Of a stretch of 64,000 nt of DNA, positions 12,346 to 20,328 are shown piece after piece; within the stretch, counting starts at the first letter, position 1, and each line of letters starts with the position of its first letter. The DNA comes from Pseudomonadota bacterium (GTDB lineage: Bacteria > Pseudomonadota > Gammaproteobacteria > Burkholderiales > Gallionellaceae): positions 62,001 to 126,000 of the forward strand of contig JAJXTH010000001.1 in NCBI GenBank assembly GCA_021783995.1, read 5' to 3'. Made by a program: the position numbers and the translations under genes. Below the pieces are notes generated by a model, which saw only the letters and a program-made list of their open reading frames with translations, did not search any database and was not told the origin of the DNA.

Positions 12346-13325
12346 TCCTTTCCGGCATGCATGCCGAGTTTGTCCAAAAGAGCGCGGTCGCGCTCCACAT
12401 CGGGATTGCCCGTGGTCAGGAGCTGATCGCCATAGAAGATCGAATTGGCGCCTGCCAGAAAGCACAAGGCCTGAACCGCGTCAGACATCTGCTGCCGGCC
12501 TGCCGACAATCTCACGCGCGCCTCTGGCATCGCGATGCGCGCCACCGCGATGGTGCGCACGAAATCCAGAGGATCGAGATCTTTCTCTTCTGCAAGCGGC
12601 GTCCCCTCGACCTTCACGAGATTGTTGATGGGAACGCTCTCGGGATAGGGGTCCAGGTTCGCGAGCTGCGCGATCAGCCCCGCGCGCTCTGCAATGCTCT
12701 CCCCCATGCCGACGATGCCGCCGCTGCACACATGCATGCCGGCGCGCCTCACACGCACCAATGTGTCCAGCCTGTCCTGGTAGTCTCGCGTGCTGATGAT
12801 GTGGCCATAGAATTCGGGCGAGGTGTCCAAATTGTGGTTGTAGTAATCGAGCCCCGCATTTTTGAGCATCTGCGTATGCTCTTCGTTCAGCATGCCGAGC
12901 GTGGCACAGGTCTCCATCCCGAGTTCGCGCACAGCCTTGACCATCTCGACAACGCTCTGCATGTCCTCATCCGTCGGCTCCCGCCAAGCCGCCCCCATGC
13001 AAAACCTGCCCGCCCCGGCCTGTTTTGCTGCGCGTGCGGCGCGCACCACCTCGTTTAGCTCAAGCATCCTGCGGTTTTCCACGCCGGTCGAATGGAACGC
13101 GGACTGGGGACAATAGCCGCAATCCTCCGAACATCCTCCGGTCTTGATGGACAGCAGTGTGGAGAGCTGGACCTGGTTCGGATCGAAGTGCTCGCGGTGC
13201 ACCTGCTGCGCGCGATACATTAGATCGGAAAAGGGAAGTTTGAACAGCGCCTCCACCTCATCCACTGAAATGCGCTGCAGGACATCCGCCTTTTTTGTTG
13301 GATGATGAAATACGATTGTGTTCAT
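12342..13325 (-). CDS. bioB: biotin synthase
   Basis: 327 aa. Radical-SAM enzyme that inserts sulfur into dethiobiotin. The [4Fe-4S] ligands are C65, C69 and C72 in [13 protein letters not shown]. The second cluster is marked by [11 protein letters not shown] and by C in METCATLGM, with Arg in [10 protein letters not shown]. First gene of bioB-F-H-C-D; bioA, needed for the 7,8-diaminopelargonate step, is absent from the window. Divergent from comF with a 51-base shared promoter region. Confidence 0.97.
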   Translation of the reverse strand: MNTIVFHHPTKKADVLQRISVDEVEALFKLPFSDLMYRAQQVHREHFDPNQVQLSTLLSIKTGGCSEDCGYCPQSAFHSTGVENRRMLELNEVVRAARAAKQAGAGRFCMGAAWREPTDEDMQSVVEMVKAVRELGMETCATLGMLNEEHTQMLKNAGLDYYNHNLDTSPEFYGHIISTRDYQDRLDTLVRVRRAGMHVCSGGIVGMGESIAERAGLIAQLANLDPYPESVPINNLVKVEGTPLAEEKDLDPLDFVRTIAVARIAMPEARVRLSAGRQQMSDAVQALCFLAGANSIFYGDQLLTTGNPDVERDRALLDKLGMHAGKE

Positions 13326-13336
13326 GATGGGAATGT

Positions 13337-13366
13337 ATGATAGTTAGCCTCGCATCATCATGGAAA
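13337..13366 (-). promoter_or_regulatory. bioB: possible bioB promoter
   Basis: TTTCCA, 18 bases, TATCAT on the minus strand, the -10 box lying 12 bases before the bioB start codon. That would make a nearly leaderless transcript. No BirA operator-like palindrome was recognised in the 51-base bioB-comF gap. Confidence 0.28.
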
Positions 13367-13376
13367 GGCGCGAACC

Positions 13377-14078
13377 TTGTCAATTGTTCAAAGCACGATA
13401 CTGAACATCTGCTCAAATTTCCATCTCCCATCCCAGCCCTGCTTGCTGTGTGGAAGCATGAGCCATCACGGGATCTGGTGCGAGGCATGCGACGCCGCCA
13501 TGCCCCATCTCGCGGCGCTGCGCTGTCCGGTCTGCGCAGTCCCCACGCCAAATGGCGAAGTGTGCGGTCGCTGCCTGAAGAAGCCGCCTGCGTTTTCAAA
13601 CACGGTTGCGGCATACTCATACGACTTTCCGCTGGACCGTCTGATCCAGGCGCTGAAATACAACGAGCAAATCGTGCTGGCATCCATGTTTGCCGAAAAG
13701 CTGTCGCAGCGGATAGACAGATGCAGCCTGCCGGATTGCATGCTCGCGATGCCCTTGCATCCGGCAAGACAGAAGAACCGCGGCTTCAACCAGGCCCAGC
13801 TGATTGCAAGGCCGCTCTCGAAGTCTCTTGGCCTCCCACTCTTGAGCCACGCCTGCCAGAGGCTGCGCGATACGCCGTCGCAGACATCGCTGCCGTTCGA
13901 TGAGCGCACGAGGAACATGCGCGGCGCATTTGACTGCAATGCAGACCTTGCGGGAAAGAATGTCGCTCTGGTCGACGACGTGATGACCACCGGTGCAAGC
14001 ATGGATGCGCTGGCAAACGCGGCGCTGGCAAAGGGCGCTGCAAGCGTCAAAGCCTGGGTAGTGGCAAGAACCAGATGA
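13377..14078 (+). CDS. comF: ComF family protein (phosphoribosyltransferase-like)
   Basis: 233 aa. Relative of ComF/GntX, implicated in natural DNA uptake or use of extracellular DNA. Four CxxC knuckles near the N-terminus (CLLC, CEAC, CPVC, CGRC) form a zinc finger. The type I phosphoribosyltransferase PRPP loop is VALVDDVMTTGAS. A TTG start is proposed because AAAGG lies eight bases upstream and the ORF has no ATG before the first zinc knuckle. No other competence genes are nearby. As in many betaproteobacteria it lies next to bioB, divergent from it. Confidence 0.88.
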   Translation: MSIVQSTILNICSNFHLPSQPCLLCGSMSHHGIWCEACDAAMPHLAALRCPVCAVPTPNGEVCGRCLKKPPAFSNTVAAYSYDFPLDRLIQALKYNEQIVLASMFAEKLSQRIDRCSLPDCMLAMPLHPARQKNRGFNQAQLIARPLSKSLGLPLLSHACQRLRDTPSQTSLPFDERTRNMRGAFDCNADLAGKNVALVDDVMTTGASMDALANAALAKGAASVKAWVVARTR

Positions 14079-14137
14079 CAGCTGCGCATCCTGCAGGATT
14101 ACGCGATAATCTCTACCCCTTATTCAGACCGCAAGCC

Positions 14138-14611
14138 ATGTTCCACGTGATCCTGTATCAGCCCGAGATTCCCCCCAACACCGGCAACATCATAAGGCTG
14201 TGCGCCAACACGGGCTGTCGGCTGCATCTCATCAAACCGCTTGGCTTCACGCTGGAGGACAAGCAGCTGATGCGCGCAGGCCTGGACTATCACGAATTTG
14301 CCCGTCTGCTTGTCCATGAGACCCTGGAGGACTGCCTATCGGCCTTCGACCCTGAACGCGTGTTCGCCTTTACCACGAAAGGCTCCCAACCCTTCCACGA
14401 AGCATACTATCAGGCCGGAGATGCATTTCTCTTTGGACCCGAAAGCCGAGGACTGCCCAAAGAGGTTCTCGACGGGTTCGAAGCAGGACAGCGCATGAGG
14501 CTGCCCATGCTGCCCATGAACCGCAGCCTCAATCTCTCGAATTCTGTGGCTGTCGCGGTGTACGAGGCATGGCGGCAGCAGGGTTTTTCAGGCGCAAAAA
14601 AAATGCCCTGA
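14138..14611 (+). CDS. trmL: tRNA (cytidine/uridine-34 2'-O)-methyltransferase
   Basis: 157 aa SPOUT methyltransferase. TrmL methylates the wobble ribose of tRNA-Leu isoacceptors. The trefoil-knot SAM site is seen in FLFGPESRGLP and LPMNRSLNLSNSVAVAVYEAW; the N-terminal QPEIPPNTGNIIRLCANTG is family-typical. The start ATG gives MFHVILYQPEIP; an upstream in-frame ATG adds 21 residues with no similarity. It follows comF by 59 bases and may share its transcript. Confidence 0.95.
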   Translation: MFHVILYQPEIPPNTGNIIRLCANTGCRLHLIKPLGFTLEDKQLMRAGLDYHEFARLLVHETLEDCLSAFDPERVFAFTTKGSQPFHEAYYQAGDAFLFGPESRGLPKEVLDGFEAGQRMRLPMLPMNRSLNLSNSVAVAVYEAWRQQGFSGAKKMP

Positions 14612-14675
14612 ACGTATTGCTAAAAATACGTTTTCCAGTAAGCTTGGCTGGTTCCAACTCACCCGCCCATACATC

Positions 14676-14945
14676 ATGAACACCGAAAACCTATCCAAAG
14701 AACAGCAGATACTGCGCGCAATGCGCAAGGTTCTGGCGAGCATCGCCAGAGACACGGCAACAGGCTTCGGCAAGCCATCTGTGCTGACTGACAGCACCAA
14801 AGAGGAAATTCGCGACTGCTTTGGCATCATCTCGGAAAGAGAGGCGGAGATTGCCGAGGCGCTCGGGCTCAACAGGAATGAGAAGCCTTATTTCTCCGAT
14901 GACCCCAAAAAATCGAACGTGATCAGTTTCTACAAGCCTGAATAA
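14676..14945 (+). CDS. small conserved-looking protein of unknown function
   Basis: 89 aa, soluble and charged, no signal peptide or membrane segment. The N-terminal half is helical (LSKEQQILRAMRKVLASIARDT). The middle is acidic (EEIRDCFGIISEREAEIAEALGL) and the end is KKSNVISFYKPE. I recall similar small proteins in other betaproteobacteria but cannot name a function. Base composition matches the neighbours. Only a weak ribosome site precedes the ATG. It converges on the next gene, with 5 bases between the stops. Confidence 0.75.
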   Translation: MNTENLSKEQQILRAMRKVLASIARDTATGFGKPSVLTDSTKEEIRDCFGIISEREAEIAEALGLNRNEKPYFSDDPKKSNVISFYKPE

Positions 14946-14950
14946 AGCCG

Positions 14951-15982
14951 CTACAGGGCGAGTTTCTCTTCCGTGTATCCGTCTTCCAGCGCGCCATTCC
15001 GCTCGAATCCCTCTAGCATGGAACGCGCCTTTGTCAGCCAATGCTCCCTGCCGAGCCTTGCAGCCTCTTTCAGAGGCTCCATGCTTCCCGATTCGCGGAG
15101 GCTTCGGTAGGCGGAAAGCAGAGAAGGAAAGAGCGCCCTGCGCATGCCTTCGAAGTTGATGAAATAGAAATCGAGCGAACATCTGGCGTCCATCTCTATG
15201 AGCCTCGGCAATGTGGAAAGACAGTCGGCGAGATGGTCGCGCAACGAGCGCGCGATGATCTCCATTCTGCGCGACGAAATCCTGGAGAGCATCTCCTCCC
15301 ATGCATCCCCGAGCAATTCGCCCGCCATGCCTTCGCCCAGCTCGTGGAGTATCATCGCCTCGGTTTCTGCGTCGGCCATCGTTTCCAGCGCAGAATCGGG
15401 ACTGGATTCAAAATCATAACAGGAGAATGCGCCGGGCTGCATCCTGTCGCGCCTGCTCCAGCGCCACTCCTCGAACTTTTCCCAGATCATGCGCTTGACT
15501 GCCTCTCGCCTCAGATAGATAGTGCGATTCTGCAATGCGGCAGGGGGCGCGATCAGATCGCGCGCATATTCGCTGCCCGAAACCAAAATCGTGAATCCGT
15601 CACGCTCTTCCTTCCTGATGAGCTCTCCGAAAAAGAAGTGCGGCTTGCTGAAGCGGCCGACGCCAGCGCTGTAAACATAGCCTTTCGGGATTAAGAGATG
15701 GTTGATGGCATCCGCATCGAAAGGCTCCTTCTCCTCCTCACCTATGCGTATCGGCGCATAGGGCGCATCCTCGACTGCATCCCAGTGCTGCTCTCGCCTC
15801 ACCAGCCATAGCCCGAGTTCGCTCTTGGGCGGGTTTTCAGAAAACGGCATACCGTGTTCCCATCGGTAATACTGCCTCATCTCCAGAAGGTACATGCACA
15901 TCGTCATGTTTCGCGCATGGCGCGCATCCGTGATGTCGCAGTTGCTCTGAATGTCCTCCACCAGCCTGTGAAAGTTCTGCAT
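14951..15982 (-). CDS. conserved protein of unknown function (Sfum_1244-like, from memory)
   Basis: 343 aa, soluble, rich in Trp, Arg and Glu. The opening (FHRLVEDIQSNCDITDARHA) and LLEMRQYYRWEHGMPF recall a protein family annotated only as Sfum_1244 family in betaproteobacteria; I cannot verify this here. No catalytic motif was recognised. TAGGAG lies 9 bases before the ATG at 15982 and only one base before an alternative ATG at 15991, so the downstream ATG is preferred. The 160-odd bases to the next gene hold the repeat TTAACG-TTG-TTAACG and no gene. Confidence 0.8.
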   Translation of the reverse strand: MQNFHRLVEDIQSNCDITDARHARNMTMCMYLLEMRQYYRWEHGMPFSENPPKSELGLWLVRREQHWDAVEDAPYAPIRIGEEEKEPFDADAINHLLIPKGYVYSAGVGRFSKPHFFFGELIRKEERDGFTILVSGSEYARDLIAPPAALQNRTIYLRREAVKRMIWEKFEEWRWSRRDRMQPGAFSCYDFESSPDSALETMADAETEAMILHELGEGMAGELLGDAWEEMLSRISSRRMEIIARSLRDHLADCLSTLPRLIEMDARCSLDFYFINFEGMRRALFPSLLSAYRSLRESGSMEPLKEAARLGREHWLTKARSMLEGFERNGALEDGYTEEKLAL

Positions 15983-15999
15983 GGCATCCATCTCCTAGC

Positions 16000-16014
16000 T
16001 TAACGTTGTTAACG
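16000..16014. repeat. short tandem repeat TTAACG-TTG-TTAACG
   Basis: Two TTAACG units separated by TTG, just upstream of the minus-strand unknown gene and at the edge of the AT-rich HD-GYP block. The inner GTTAAC is palindromic. It could be an operator, but nothing ties it to a regulator. Confidence 0.4.
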
Positions 16015-16163
16015 TGACGCTGCCCTGATTCTAAGTCCGACGAACCTGCAATGCAAAGCCCGAGCCTCACAGAATCAGAAAAAGCTGATAGCATTAAAAC
16101 CATCCCTTGAAAGACGAAAAATCAGGGGAAGGTCACCTCTTCGAAAGCGAAAAGTCAAGGTCA

Positions 16164-17375
16164 ATGAATAACTTGTTATTGCTGCTAATTTCCTCGGCGG
16201 GTTTTACTATTTTTCTAATTTCGCTTTACGGAAGCATTGAGTTTGCTTGGGCAAACAAAATTAATCCTGACCAGCGCCAAAAAATTCGCAATGTTTTTTT
16301 TATTCTAGTTGGAGTAATAGCGGTTATTTTTCATTTAAATACAAATTCCGGAATAAATCTTGATATAAAAAGTTGTGCAATTGCGATCAGCATTCTTTTT
16401 GGTGGAGCAACAAACGGGCTTTTAACTACGATTGCCGAGGGAATAACTCGATACTATTGGGAAAACGATGGATCATATGCATCTGAACTGCGGATTGCTT
16501 CAATATTTATAGTTTGCTACGTCCTTAATTTCTTCCTAGTGAAAGGGAGGCGCGTAAAATGGCAGAAGTCTACAGTCGATATTATATATTTTGCGTTGGC
16601 TGCAGGTTTATCTGACTCCCTTTCTCTCATATTTCACCCACCCTTATCCTCCAGCCTAAAATTAATGAATGCTTTTGGTCTAGAGTTGTTCATTATAAAT
16701 TTTATTGCCACACTGATTTTTGGCGGATTGCTACGCCAGCAGGATTTAAGATTGGAATTTACTCAATCCATGATTAAGATGAATCAACGACTTAGCACAC
16801 AGCTAAATCAAACCATCGAATCTTTGGCTTCGGCCATGTTGCATCGCGACCCCGCAACAGAAAATCATCAACGACGAGTATCGGATATTGCCGTTGCAAT
16901 AGCAAAAAAATTGAATTTAGCTGATGAGCAGCAAGAATGTATTCGAATTGCCGGTCTTATGCACGACGTTGGTCAAATTGAAATCCCAGCAGAAATCCTT
17001 AGCAGAGGACGTGCTTTATCTCCTGAAGAATTCGATTTGGTAAAAATGCATTCTGAAGCCGGCTATTCGATTTTGAAAGCAATTGAGTTTTCATGTGATG
17101 TAGCTGAAATCGTATATCAACATCACGAAAATATTGATGGGAGCGGCTATCCTCGCGGCTTAAAGGGTAAGCAGATATTGCAGGGCGCACGAATTCTTAG
17201 AGTCGCCGATTCATTTGAAGCAATGATATCGCATAGACCATTCAGAACTGCGCATGATGTGCCATACGCACTTCAAGAATTAGATTCTGGAGTGGGACGA
17301 AAATATGACGAAAAAGTTGTGTGGGCTTTCAGAATGTTAGTTCTGGAAAATCAGCTTTCCATGCTAAATCGTTAG
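16164..17375 (+). CDS. membrane HD-GYP protein with 5TM LytS-type sensor region
   Basis: 403 aa. HD-GYP domains normally hydrolyse cyclic di-GMP. The first ~190 residues hold about five membrane helices. Within them ILFGGATNGLLTTIAEGITRYY resembles the 5TMR region of LytS-type sensors. The HD-GYP domain spans ~210-400: H267-D268, the HHE cluster, and GYP at 328-330 are present. The usual HDxGK is HDVGQ (Q271), replacing a conserved Lys, so activity is uncertain. I chose the ATG before the first helix, preceded by AAGG; a TTG 19 codons upstream gives a hydrophilic leader. The gene is far more AT-rich than its neighbours and lies 28 bases before a second HD-GYP gene. Confidence 0.87.
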   Translation: MNNLLLLLISSAGFTIFLISLYGSIEFAWANKINPDQRQKIRNVFFILVGVIAVIFHLNTNSGINLDIKSCAIAISILFGGATNGLLTTIAEGITRYYWENDGSYASELRIASIFIVCYVLNFFLVKGRRVKWQKSTVDIIYFALAAGLSDSLSLIFHPPLSSSLKLMNAFGLELFIINFIATLIFGGLLRQQDLRLEFTQSMIKMNQRLSTQLNQTIESLASAMLHRDPATENHQRRVSDIAVAIAKKLNLADEQQECIRIAGLMHDVGQIEIPAEILSRGRALSPEEFDLVKMHSEAGYSILKAIEFSCDVAEIVYQHHENIDGSGYPRGLKGKQILQGARILRVADSFEAMISHRPFRTAHDVPYALQELDSGVGRKYDEKVVWAFRMLVLENQLSMLNR

Positions 17376-17403
17376 TTCATCTGCATACAACTCAGAAAAT
17401 CCA

Positions 17404-19734
17404 ATGGATCAATCAATTATTGATTACAAAGCTCAAATGGCAACCCGAATGACCGTAGGCGAGATCATGTCAACAAATTTTTTGATATTGAGCGCGTCAG
17501 AAAGTTTGGGCAAAGCTTCTGCAAAAATGGATGAATTCAAGATGAGCTGTGTCTTGGTTGCCGAAAATGGAGGGGCACGGGGAATTATTACCGAAAGGGA
17601 TATCGTTTCGGCAATTATCAAGAACCTAAATCCAGATGTTGCTGTTAGCCAAATCATGTCAAACAATCCGATATCGGTTGATGTGAGCACGGAAGTTCAT
17701 GAGGCCTACCATCTGATGTTGGTAAATAACATTCATCATTTAGTTGTTATCGACGATACAAAATCCGCAGTAGGTGTTCTGACAGAAACTGATTTCAGAA
17801 ATTATAAAGGGCTAGAGAATTTTATTGCATTTCCAGATGTTTCGTCGGCAATGAATCGCGAATCTACCCTTGTACTTAAACATGAATCGGTTGCATCTGT
17901 GGCTTCTGTCATGCACACAAACCATGTTGATTACGCAGTGGTTATTGATGGAAATGCGCCGACTGGCCTCGTAACAACTCGGGATATCATCCAGACATTC
18001 ATGTCAAACAAACTTGATACATCAGTTAATGATGTCATGAGTTCAAGTCTCATTACAGTTAAGCCGGATGATCTGCTTATTAACTCAGCCAAACTCATGA
18101 GAGACAACGGAATACGTCGACTGATTGTTATTAACGATGACGGTCAATTTGTCGGAACTCTTAATGAGCATGACATCATCAAAAATATGGAGAGCGAATA
18201 TGTTGACCTGCTACAAGATGTGATCAAGGAACAAGCACGGAAGATAGGTGAAGAGAATTATCATGCTGTAATTAACCAAATTTCCCATAGAGTATTGGTT
18301 AAAGACTTAGGTTCTAATTATGTATCATGCAATGAAAGTTATGCTCATGATTTGGGAGTTGACCCGGAAATAATAAAAGGAAAGACAGATTTTGACTTTT
18401 TCCCCAGGGAACTGGCCGAGAGATACCGTAATGACGACCGCAAGGTAATTGAATCGGGTATCAGAATTGATATAGAAGAACCCTATACAATCAACGGAAA
18501 TGCTCGCTGGGTCGCAACCTCGAAGTCGCCCTTGCGTGGTCCTTCCGGGGAAATTACTGGCGTCGTTGTAGTGCTTAGTGATATTACCGATAGGAAAGAG
18601 GCAGAAGAAGGAATCCTCCGGCTCAATCGTGCGCTGAAAGCACTAAGCGCCAGCAACGAAGCATTAGTGTATGCGGAGTCCGAACAGGAGTTGATTGAAA
18701 GCATTTGCAAGGCTATCACTTTTGAGGATACATATGAGCTCGCTTGGATTGGCTGGAAAATTGATGATATTGAGAAAACGGTTTCGATTATCGCTGCTTC
18801 TGGCCATGCCAAGGAATATGCAAAGGATTTAAAAGTATCTTGGGGAGACAATCAATCCGGGCATGGGCCATCCGGAATAGCTATACGCACTAACGAAGTT
18901 TATTTAGAAAACGACTTCTGTGAATCCCAGAATTTTCAACCTTGGCGGGAACGCGCCAAAATTTATGGGCTGAGATCATCGACATCATTGCCCATAAGAA
19001 TTAATGGCGACGTTGCTGGTGTAATTTCAATATATTCTGATTATGCGAATGCATTTTCAGATTCTGCAATTAAGCTATTTCAGGAATTGGTAATCAACTT
19101 GTCTTATGGAATTGAGGCAAGAAGAACTAAAATTGCCTACAACCAAGCCATCCAAGATCGCGAGCTACAATCAGTTAAGCTCGAACATGCTCTGAATGAT
19201 TCATTAATGGCAATTGCATCAACACTTGAGCAACGCGATCCATATACTGCCGGGCATGAAAAAGGTGTTGCAGATATTGCAGTGTCAATAGGGAAAAAAT
19301 TGGGCTGGGATGATGGTAGATTGAAGGGGCTGTACTTGGCCGGAATTGTCCATGATTTAGGGAAAATACAAATTCCGGTCGAAATTCTTACCAAACCAGG
19401 GCGCCTGAATCAAGTTGAATTCTCACTAATCAAAACTCATCCAGAAGTCGGGTATAACATTCTAAAGAACATCGAATATCCTTGGCCAATTGCGGAAATT
19501 GTCAGGCAGCATCATGAATACCTTGATGGTTCAGGATATCCTCGTGGTTTAGTTGCCGAGCAAATTCTCGATGAAGCAAAAGTATTAACTGTCGCCGATA
19601 TATTTGAATCGATGTCATCGGCTCGTCCATATAGACCTGCCCTTGGAAAGGAGCATGCTATTGAAGAAATAAAGCAGCTTCGTGGAGTTAAGCTCGACCC
19701 GAGAGTCGTTGATGCCCTCCTCAAAATATTTTAA
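17404..19734 (+). CDS. four-CBS / PAS / GAF / HD-GYP signalling protein
   Basis: 776 aa, soluble. Four CBS repeats (residues ~14-265) form two Bateman modules; each repeat has the MS/MN-x-P/S-I/V start and a TERD/TETD/TTRD/NEHD end. A PAS domain with PAC tail (ARWVATSKSPLR...DITDRKEAE) spans ~280-400. A GAF domain lies at ~420-570 and an HD-GYP domain at ~593-776. The HD-GYP site is canonical: H650-D651 in HDLGK and GYP at 711-713, so c-di-GMP phosphodiesterase activity is expected. CBS pairs usually bind adenine nucleotides; PAS and GAF bind small ligands. Same strand and composition as the preceding gene, so probably one operon. No diguanylate cyclase is nearby. Confidence 0.9.
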   Translation: MDQSIIDYKAQMATRMTVGEIMSTNFLILSASESLGKASAKMDEFKMSCVLVAENGGARGIITERDIVSAIIKNLNPDVAVSQIMSNNPISVDVSTEVHEAYHLMLVNNIHHLVVIDDTKSAVGVLTETDFRNYKGLENFIAFPDVSSAMNRESTLVLKHESVASVASVMHTNHVDYAVVIDGNAPTGLVTTRDIIQTFMSNKLDTSVNDVMSSSLITVKPDDLLINSAKLMRDNGIRRLIVINDDGQFVGTLNEHDIIKNMESEYVDLLQDVIKEQARKIGEENYHAVINQISHRVLVKDLGSNYVSCNESYAHDLGVDPEIIKGKTDFDFFPRELAERYRNDDRKVIESGIRIDIEEPYTINGNARWVATSKSPLRGPSGEITGVVVVLSDITDRKEAEEGILRLNRALKALSASNEALVYAESEQELIESICKAITFEDTYELAWIGWKIDDIEKTVSIIAASGHAKEYAKDLKVSWGDNQSGHGPSGIAIRTNEVYLENDFCESQNFQPWRERAKIYGLRSSTSLPIRINGDVAGVISIYSDYANAFSDSAIKLFQELVINLSYGIEARRTKIAYNQAIQDRELQSVKLEHALNDSLMAIASTLEQRDPYTAGHEKGVADIAVSIGKKLGWDDGRLKGLYLAGIVHDLGKIQIPVEILTKPGRLNQVEFSLIKTHPEVGYNILKNIEYPWPIAEIVRQHHEYLDGSGYPRGLVAEQILDEAKVLTVADIFESMSSARPYRPALGKEHAIEEIKQLRGVKLDPRVVDALLKIF

Positions 19735-19754
19735 ACCCAAAATTTGTAAAACAA

Positions 19755-19795
19755 TAAAAAACCCAGTCTATACAAAGATAGGCTGGTTTTTTATT
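19755..19795. terminator. bidirectional Rho-independent terminator
   Basis: AAAAAACCCAGTCTAT and ATAGGCTGGTTTTTT pair around ACAAAG with one G-U and one bulge. An A-run precedes and a T-run follows, so the hairpin can stop both the HD-GYP transcript and the opposing ssb transcript. Confidence 0.82.
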
Positions 19796-19818
19796 TACAA
19801 CTATACTTTAGGTATACC

Positions 19819-20274
19819 TCAAAACGGAATGTCGTCGTCGAAGTTGTCGAAGTTTCTGCCCTGAGAGGAGGATTCCGGCGCGGGCTTCGCTGCGCGCTGC
19901 GCTGCTGCCGGTGCGTCGTCCACCGCCTCATAGCCTCCGCCTGTGGACTTTCCGCCCAGCATCTGCATCTGGTCTGCGATGATCTCCGTGGTATATCTAT
20001 CGCGACCTTCCTTGTCCTGCCATTTCCTGGTCTGCAGCTTGCCCTCGACGTAAACCTGCGAGCCCTTCTTGAGGTATTCTCCCGCGATCTCTGCCAATCG
20101 GCGATAGAAAACCAGATTGTGCCATTCGGTCTTTTCCTGCTTGACGCCACTCTTGTCCTTCCAGTTTTCGGAAGTCGCCAGCGTCACGTTAGTGACAGCC
20201 TCTCCGTTGGGCATGTAGCGCGTTTCCGGATCCTTGCCCAGACGACCGATCAAAATGACTTTGTTTACCGACAT
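19819..20274 (-). CDS. ssb: single-stranded DNA-binding protein
   Basis: 151 aa. OB fold at residues 1-~110 ([44 protein letters not shown]), then a disordered linker and the acidic tip DDDIPF, which recruits repair and replication partners. Length is typical for betaproteobacteria. The ATG has AGGGAGCAAGGC upstream. It converges on the HD-GYP operon and shares its terminator. Confidence 0.97.
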   Translation of the reverse strand: MSVNKVILIGRLGKDPETRYMPNGEAVTNVTLATSENWKDKSGVKQEKTEWHNLVFYRRLAEIAGEYLKKGSQVYVEGKLQTRKWQDKEGRDRYTTEIIADQMQMLGGKSTGGGYEAVDDAPAAAQRAAKPAPESSSQGRNFDNFDDDIPF

Positions 20275-20299
20275 GCCTTGCTCCCTCTGTCCGCTATGC

Positions 20300-20328
20300 G
20301 TTATATATAAAATTCAATCGTCACTCAA
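20300..20328 (-). promoter_or_regulatory. ssb: ssb promoter
   Basis: TTGAGT, 17 bases, TATAAC on the minus strand, with the start codon about 26 bases past the -10 box. The -35 box lies inside the 3' end of the upstream transporter gene. No LexA-type CTGT-N8-ACAG site was seen. Confidence 0.62.

Noticed and set aside
16107-16163. TTG start adding 19 residues to the membrane HD-GYP protein
   Set aside because: It would put a charged hydrophilic leader before the first membrane helix. The ATG immediately before the helix has a ribosome site (AAGG).
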